From Episyrphus balteatus (taxonomy: Eukaryota > Arthropoda > Insecta > Diptera > Syrphidae), in assembly GCF_945859705.1 (NCBI RefSeq), contig NC_079137.1:27027322-27091321 (forward strand): DNA of 64,000 nt, in the 5' to 3' direction. Positions 57,651 through 64,000 of this stretch are shown here, piece by piece (positions within the stretch are counted from its first letter, which is position 1; every line of letters begins with the position of its first letter). The notes under the pieces are model-generated. The model had not been told where the DNA came from. It searched no databases and was given only the letters and a program-made list of their open reading frames with translations. The position numbers were made by a program, and so were the translations under genes.

Positions 57651-58107
57651 GTGTGAAATTTTCAAATGCCAAATGTTTGTATTGTTTTTTTTTCCCAAGG
57701 AAACACATGGCATTGAAAAATAATAAATTTAAAGACGGCGATGAAAAAGAAAATGGTTCAATTTCAATTTTGTTTTATTGAACATCCTATATACAATTGA
57801 CTTAAGCTTAACTTATTTCTAATAAGATACATTGGTTGATATAAAATTTGTTGGCACATATGGGGCCTAACCTTATACAATGGATAAAAGATAAAATATA
57901 TATAAATATAGTACATGAATAGGCTTAATTTTACAAGTCTGCTGACTTGGTTATCCTCGGGGTGTTCCGTCCCGGTTGTCCAATTGTGGTAAAAAAGAAA
58001 ATGGTAAGAAATCAGTGCTAAAACTCAGCTTTACCACCGATTTCAGAAGATAAAAGTTGCTGATCCACGGATTAAATATTTGTACAACTGGCCCTTAATG
58101 ATTTCGG
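57651..58107. other. No gene recognised
   Basis: AT-rich with no supported frame. Confidence 0.5.
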
Positions 58108-58168
58108 ACAGCCAATCCAAAACGACATAAGAAAAAGATTTTATCCTCAATTTGTCAGGAAAAACATA

Positions 58169-59082
58169 TGTCGTTTTCGATTGGCTCTCCGGAAGCGTCC
58201 GGAAACATTCAGAAGCCTTCAGAAAGTGTTTTATTCGCACGAATATGACAGGCAGAACGCTTCTCAGAATAGAAATTCTCTTCTTGATTTCAAAACAGAA
58301 TTCAAATCAGAATTCACTCAAATGTCAAAAAAAAAATAACTCAATCAGTGTTTTTTGTTTTTCATTCAACAATTTATTGTTTTCTGAAATTTAAATTAAT
58401 TACAAATCAAAAATGGATACAATAATGGGTAAGTTACCATTTTCTTCGAATAATAACTCATAATTTTCCAATTCTAACGCCATAACTTTGGTTTGTAAGA
58501 AAAAAAATAATTCAAATATTTGACATTTGAAATTTCAGACAAATAAAAAAAACAGAATTGAGTGGAAGCGATTTGACCTCTTCCATTCGATTTCAGAATG
58601 TGCACGTTCAGGAAATATTAGGGACTAGATAATTAGGCAACGTCATTTTCTGAACGGAAATTTGATTAAATTCCCTAAATTAGTTTGGATGTGATGTTAT
58701 TGTCAAATTTCGAAATTAACTTAACAATTTATAGATCGCATGAGGCAGACACCAAATTTTACTTCATTTTAATAAATAAATAACATAATTATAACCGATA
58801 ATGCACATTTTACTAGTTTTTTACACAAATAAATTTAATTTTGTTAACGAAATTCTATAATTAAAAACAATCAGCTGTCATGTTGACAAAAAAAACTTTC
58901 CTAAATGTTTAGGGAAAAATTTCTTGCCTAACTTTCCAGTTAGCTTTCCAATAAAATTACCTAAATTGGAAGGATTTTTTTTTACCAATCAGAGACCGAG
59001 AAATTACCTAAATATTTAGCCCCTAACGTTTCTGAACCTGCCCAATGAGTCAATTCTTGAGTGAAACCAATCGAAAACGACA
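58169..59082. mobile_element. Possible element with TGTCGTTTTCGATTGG ends
   Basis: TGTCGTTTTCGATTGG at 58169 is matched in reverse at 59067-59082. Immediately outside the left end, at 58108-58140, another inverted copy (CCAATCCAAAACGACA) gives a local hairpin. The same word occurs at 54893. A second pair of inverted ends, GTTCAGGAAATATTAGGGAC (58606) and its partner ending near 59040, lies inside. Boundaries and superfamily are uncertain. Confidence 0.45.
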
Positions 59083-59272
59083 ATAGAAATTTTATACAGA
59101 AATCTCAAAGGCAAAATGTAAAACGAAGCAAAGTAAAATTAAAAAAAAAACCCTACTGGAAAATATTACCTAGATAAATATGTTTTAAAATTGCAATCAT
59201 AACATTTTTGTTTGAGTTTTCATTGAAAACTTTTCAAATCGAATTAAGTAAAGTTTTAAGTTTTCATCAATA

Positions 59273-60374
59273 CAGGGTGTCCCACAGTCACCGCCCCAAA
59301 TGAAAACCATGGGTTCCTGAGGTCATTTTAAGTCGAAAAACTTAAGAGGTAATTTTCTCGTTTTCGTCCCGTTTTCGAGTTACCACGGTTTTTATGATTT
59401 TTTCTCTCTTGTCCTTTAACTGGCCTTATCTTTGCCAAACTACGTTTTATTCGAAAGATTTTTTTTACAATCAATCAAGAATTTATTACAGTTTTAGTTT
59501 GTCTCAAAACTTTTTTTCTGCGGACAACCGTTTCTCCTCAATTTTGCATCAAACACAATTTTCTTCGTTTTTTAAGTTGTTTTTTACACTTTCATATCAT
59601 TTAAGTCAAAAAAAAAACACGTTAATGAGTATTAATTTTTTGTGCTTTTTATTAAAGCCCAGTTTATTTTCATAAAAAAATAAGTTTTATTTCATAAAAA
59701 AGGCTACTGAAAGTAATTTTAAAAAAAATAAACAAACTGAGTGAATTAAAAAAAAATAATTTTTAAATAAAAAATTAATTTAAATGAATTAAAACCTTTC
59801 TCTGAGCTATTGTGGTATAAAAAAAGAACAAATAGATAAAGCCCAGAAAAAGTTTTAATTCATATAAATTAATTTCTTATTTAAAAATATTTTTTTTTTT
59901 AATTCACTCAGTTTGTTTATTTTTTTTTTAATTACTTTCAGTAGCTTTTTTTATGAAATAAAACTTATTTTTTTATGAAAATAAACTGGGCTTTAATAAA
60001 AAGCACAAAAAATTAATACTCATTAACGTGTTTTTTTTAACTTAAATGATTTGAAAGTGTAAAAAACAACTTAAAAAACGAAGAAAATTGTGTTTGATGC
60101 AAAATTGTGGAGAAACGGTTGTCCGCAGAAAAAAAAGTTTTGAGACAAACTAAAACTGTAATAAATTCTTGATTGGTTGTAAAAAAAATCTTTCGAATAA
60201 AACGTAGTTTGGCAAAGATAAGGCCAGTTAAAGGACAAGAAAGAAAAAATCATAAGAACCGTGGTAACTCGAAAACGGAACGAAAACGAGAAAATTACCT
60301 CTTAAGTTTTTCGACTTAAAATGACCTCAGGAATCCATGGTTTTCATTTGGGGCGGTGACTGTGGGAAACCCGG
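59273..60374. mobile_element. 1.1-kb palindromic element, TA-flanked
   Basis: The ends CAGGGTGTCCCACAGTCACC and (reversed) CCGGGTTTCCCACAGTCACC lie within TA dinucleotides (59271-59272, 60375-60376). The halves are inverted copies of about 520 bp with few differences, joined by a loop of about 60 nt near 59820. Because of this, the same 60-90 codon frame appears on both strands; it is not a gene. Confidence 0.9.
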
Positions 60375-60376
60375 TA

Positions 60377-61687
60377 TAATCAATTGTTGGTACACTGAGT
60401 TGAGAAAAGTCACTTTTAAAGCTGCGTCGACATTATATTGGCTAATGTTTTTTTTTCTAATTGTTTAGTACCAGCCTGCCTCTCTTTTCAAATTTTAAAC
60501 ACAAATTTGCACTCGTCGCATAATTCTATTTCTCAAGATGAATTTTATAATCAACTCAATTTCACTTAAATTTGATAACAAAAATTTTTTTGAATTTCTT
60601 ATCAATGAATAAAAAATTTTTATATTTTGAAAATTCAATGATTACAAACGTCTTTTTCAAGACATTTTTTATTGAATTTTAAAATATTTGAGCGATTTAA
60701 GAAATTTAAAAAACTTACTGAGAACCATAACAAAGAATTTAAGAAAAGAAAAGTTTAAGATAAGTATCTATTATAAATATATTATAATTTTTTAGAATTA
60801 TTTTATTATTATAGTCCTAAAGAAGAGTGTATTCACACTTGAAACGTCGACGAAAAATAATTAAATATCAAAAACGACCTATAGCCTACACAAAAAAACA
60901 AGTTAAGTAATTCTGTGTTCTTTACCAATTTCAATTGGGTTGCGTTCGGATTCAACAAAAGTTTAACAGCGCTATTGATCTACATGACCTTATTTACTCA
61001 ACTTTGACAACAAATCAACATAATGTGGACGAAGCTTAAAGAACCATTTGTGTTTGTACATACTTGTTTCATGTTCCCAGAAATGTTAACAAAAATAAAC
61101 GACAGCACTGTTTTCACATAGTTCCATACGTTTTCATCTCGTGTTTTGTTTTTTGACACTGAACAGGAATGACAACATAATAACATTAACTTTATGGATC
61201 TCTGTAACAGGAACAGGGATGCAAGTTGCAATGTTGCAATTGGTTAACAGAAAACTGTGAGAGAGAATAAAGAATACACAATAGCAGCTTAGTGCGTAGA
61301 ACGAAATGGAATAGAACGAAGAGAAGCGTTCTCTTTTTTGATTGCAGTTTTTGCATCATAAAAATTATGCTTACCAATACCAGTTACCAACCAGCTTAGT
61401 GTAGTTCAATTCAATGCATTTGGCAAGAGAGGAACTATTTTACAAACGAACGCCGCATGTATTTATATATAAATTCTATATACCCACATCCCTACCTGTA
61501 AATATATGAATACTAGAATATACTACAACTAGGGGTTTTCATGAATCATGAACCCGCATCCAAGTGGTAAAATGGTAAATGTGGTAACTGATAAATGAGC
61601 TGTCAAAATTTGCATGGAAAATCTTTACCAAATTTTGTTGTGGTAAATCTTGCAATCTGAATTCGGTAAAGGTGGAAAACTTTTGAT
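60377..61687. other. No gene recognised
   Basis: AT-rich up to about 60900, then more balanced sequence. Frames on the minus strand at 60998-61377 show no domain. Confidence 0.5.
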
Positions 61688-61752
61688 TTTAACTTGCTCT
61701 ATAGCCTATAAAACAATTTTCGAGGTTTTAATCAAAACTAACATTACGAATT
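61688..61752 (+). repeat. ACTTGC repeat family, short fragment
   Basis: ACTTGCTCTATAGCC and TTCGAGGTTTTAATCAAAAC match the start of the copy at 43560-43842. Confidence 0.7.
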
Positions 61753-61963
61753 GAATCATAAGTTGTAAGAACAAAATTTTGTAATTGTAATTTTTACCAT
61801 GATGAAGAAGTTCAAAAAGTTTTTTCCCAAAAACTAGAAGGCATAGAAATATATGGTTTTCAGTGTTTTATAGAAAATCAATTGAGGCAATTTTTTTTAT
61901 CAGTAGATTTTGTATATTGAAATTAAATGTCATGACAAAAATAGTGATAAAAATAGTCAATGT

Positions 61964-62050
61964 CAGAGGCGTACGTTGAGTTGCCGGGGCACCGGGGCAA
62001 GACTAAATATTCGGGCCCCTTTGAAAATATCAAATACGAAAAATTAAAAA
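61964..62050 (+). mobile_element. Possible left end of a hAT-like element
   Basis: CAGAGGCGTACGTTGAG followed by GGGGCACCGGGGCAA resembles hAT ends seen elsewhere in this window. GGGCCCC blocks recur at 62010 and 62475. No right end or 8-bp duplication was found. Confidence 0.35.
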
Positions 62051-62962
62051 AAAATTCGTGTACGCCATAATTACTATTTGGGGGGCTCCTGATGTATTAT
62101 TTCAAGTCCATTTAAAATTTGTGCATTATACAGAATTTTGAAAAGCTCTTTCACTTAACTTAAGAAGCTTTTGATAAGCAGATCAATAGCTCTATATCTC
62201 TAAGATTTCCTTCTTGCATTCTATATAAGATAAAAATAGACGTTAAATTATACTATTAAGATCAAAAAGCAACCAACTTGTAGAAAAGTGGACTTGACCC
62301 ATTATTATCAGAACGCCTCATTTGATGGTCGCTAAGATTATGCAACTAATATTCAATGGGGACCTAAGATAATATTTAATTTTTCTTTCAAAAATATAGG
62401 TCACATTTTTTTTAGATGAATATAATCATCATCATATAATTAAACGGCGAGCATGGTTTTTGTGGTACAAATTACCGGGCCCCCAAAAACCGAAGGGGCA
62501 TAAATTATACACGGAATGAAAGAGAATGACGCGTAGATGTGCAGAATCACTTTTTTTTTTACTTTTTTTTTAACCGAAATAACGAAATTAAACAAATTAA
62601 AATTCGATACAAAATAAATAAAAAAAAAAACAAAAACAACTGGAATATCTATTGGAAAATTTCCAATCGACTGGAATTTAATGTCATTCATGACTGAATG
62701 AATGAATGAAAGCATTCAGCGAAAATAAAAAAACATTAAGGTCGTTTCACATTGGTGTGTTGTTTTAACTATGGTTAACTTTCATTGTTTTAGTAATCTA
62801 AGCTCAGAAGTAAGATGTTTGTTTTATTACCATGAATTTTTTTGTTAAAATTGAATTCTATTAAAATCAAATCTATTACTAAGGTCCAATCTTTTGTAAA
62901 CACTTTTGATACCAATGAAGTCTATCTTCGTCCTTTTCTCTCTTGAAAGAACATAAGAATTT
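62051..62962. other. No gene recognised
   Basis: AT-rich. May include the interior of a decayed hAT-like element. Confidence 0.45.
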
Positions 62963-63740
62963 GTCAGCAATTACATGAAGCCTCAAGAGGCGCGACTGTT
63001 TTTAAATATTATGCGGAGAGTCGTGGTTCGTGAGTCCGAGACTCTTTTTTGACGTTTCTTTTTCCACTTTTTCTTTTTTCAACATTCCCTCACATTTCTT
63101 TTTGCTTCTTGGTGCAATACAACAACAACAAATTTTAATTCAAAAGATAAATGTCAAATTTGAGTCCTTGACTCAAGAGGCATCGTGTAATAGTACGCGC
63201 CTCACAGAATGATTACACACCCGACAAACAATTTTGGTTCTATAAAGCTTTACAGATGCAATTGTTGCTTCTTTAAAGCATTATAGAAGAAAAATTGTTA
63301 GTAGGGCAGCCACACAAAAAAATATAAAAGTTCTGACCTGGGATTGCGACTAAATTTTTCATATAGTTTTTGGGTCGCTGAAACCGAATCCGGAGTCCGT
63401 TTTGCCCCATCACGTCAGGTTTTCGAGATAACCTCAAAAAATGTCACGAAAACAAAAAAAATTTTTCTCTGATCTGGAAGTGCGAATATGTTAAGCATAT
63501 AGTTTTTGGACCGTTGAATCCAGATTCGAAGTCAATTTTGCCCTATCGCGTCAGGTTTCTGAGATATCCTCAAAAAAATGTCAAAACCAAAAAAACAAAA
63601 GACCCAAAAACTGAAAAACTATATGAAAAACTTAGTCGCAACCCCAGGTCAGAACTTTTATTTTTTTTTTGTGTGGCTGTGTATCAAAAGAAAATTCGAA
63701 AAAAGAGACAAGCCTCTTGAGGCTTCATGTAATAGCTGAC
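62963..63740. mobile_element. Inverted-repeat element with ACATGAAGCCTCAAGAGGC ends
   Basis: 62963-62991 and 63712-63740 are inverted with two differences. A third, partial copy (CTCAAGAGGCATCGTGTAAT) lies at 63172. The right half contains an inner inverted pair (CACACAAAAAAATATAAAAG at 63312 and its partner near 63660), enclosing two tandem units of about 125 bp that start CATATAGTTTTTGG. No coding frame. Confidence 0.7.
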
Positions 63741-64000
63741 TTTGACAGTTCCTTTACCATTTTACCAAGTTTTCACTTTTAGACGTTTACATTTTTGAAT
63801 AAAAGTCGCCACATGGCAAAGCGTTTTTCTTATGAGGTTCAGGGAAAACTAACAAAAACGTCTTTTTTCTTCCTTATACCTTCCAGCAGCAAGCTTATTT
63901 TTTGGTTTAAAAAACAATTTTTGTAGTTTTTCCAAAAAAAAAATAGTGCTAGAAAGAAATAAAAATTTTTTACTTTTGTAAATTTCCCACTTTTTCACTT
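63741..64000. other. No gene recognised
   Basis: AT-rich sequence running off the window. Confidence 0.5.

Noticed and set aside
59394..60253. The same 60-93 codon protein on both strands
   Set aside because: The two frames are the inverted arms of one palindromic element; there is no start context, domain or transcript signal.

Overview
This window looks like nuclear DNA of an insect, most likely a fly (Diptera). It is AT-rich, full of long A and T tracts, and dense with transposable elements. It carries one intact, apparently intronless host gene for a secreted cysteine-rich glycoprotein of the insect 27 kDa hemolymph glycoprotein (DUF1397) type. A fly is suggested by that gene, by Drosophila-style core promoter motifs (TCAKTY initiators, AATAAA signal) and by a Drosophila-hsp70-like promoter plus leader. 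The species cannot be named from the sequence alone.

Layout. 1-743: 3' end of a LINE-type retrotransposon with a broken reverse transcriptase; a 74-bp copy of its tail sits at 46042-46115. 1232-7085: a composite of inverted repeats holding a hAT insertion, a 77-bp-arm hairpin, a 1.2-kb foldback and, on the minus strand near 4825-4500, an orphan heat-shock promoter with no heat-shock coding region behind it. 8.8-15.2 kb: a TA-flanked MITE, a (GT)47 tract, a minisatellite-armed element with a 9-bp target duplication, and a three-deep nest (piggyBac-like, holding a hAT, holding a second hAT). 17-25.6 kb: a degenerate Tc1-like element, a second minisatellite-armed element, and several foldbacks including a 770-bp near-perfect palindrome. 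29-32.7 kb: a long-arm foldback and a hAT with a surviving C-terminal dimerisation domain. 33.15-34.1 kb: the host gene. 35.2-36.1 kb: a hAT-like MITE. 37.6-42.4 kb: a full-length, very young Ty3/gypsy retrotransposon of mag type (identical 211-bp LTRs, 5-bp target duplication, one intact gag-pol frame). 46-51.6 kb: tandem repeats, a second partial Tc1 copy, a dispersed ACTTGC-ended family and a pogo-like relic. 54.2-55.4 kb: a hAT inside a TA-flanked element. 56.3-60.4 kb: a head-to-head foldback and a 1.1-kb palindrome. 62.9-63.7 kb: another inverted-repeat element.

Only the DUF1397-type gene and the mag-type gag-pol are convincingly intact coding regions. Nearly all other structure is explained by mobile elements. 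Most boundaries here come from matching terminal inverted repeats and target-site duplications found by eye, so several elements are dated relative to each other by nesting. The two most unusual signals are the orphan heat-shock promoter inside a foldback complex and the two elements whose arms are arrays of an AAAATTCTG-type motif flanked by perfect 9-bp duplications.
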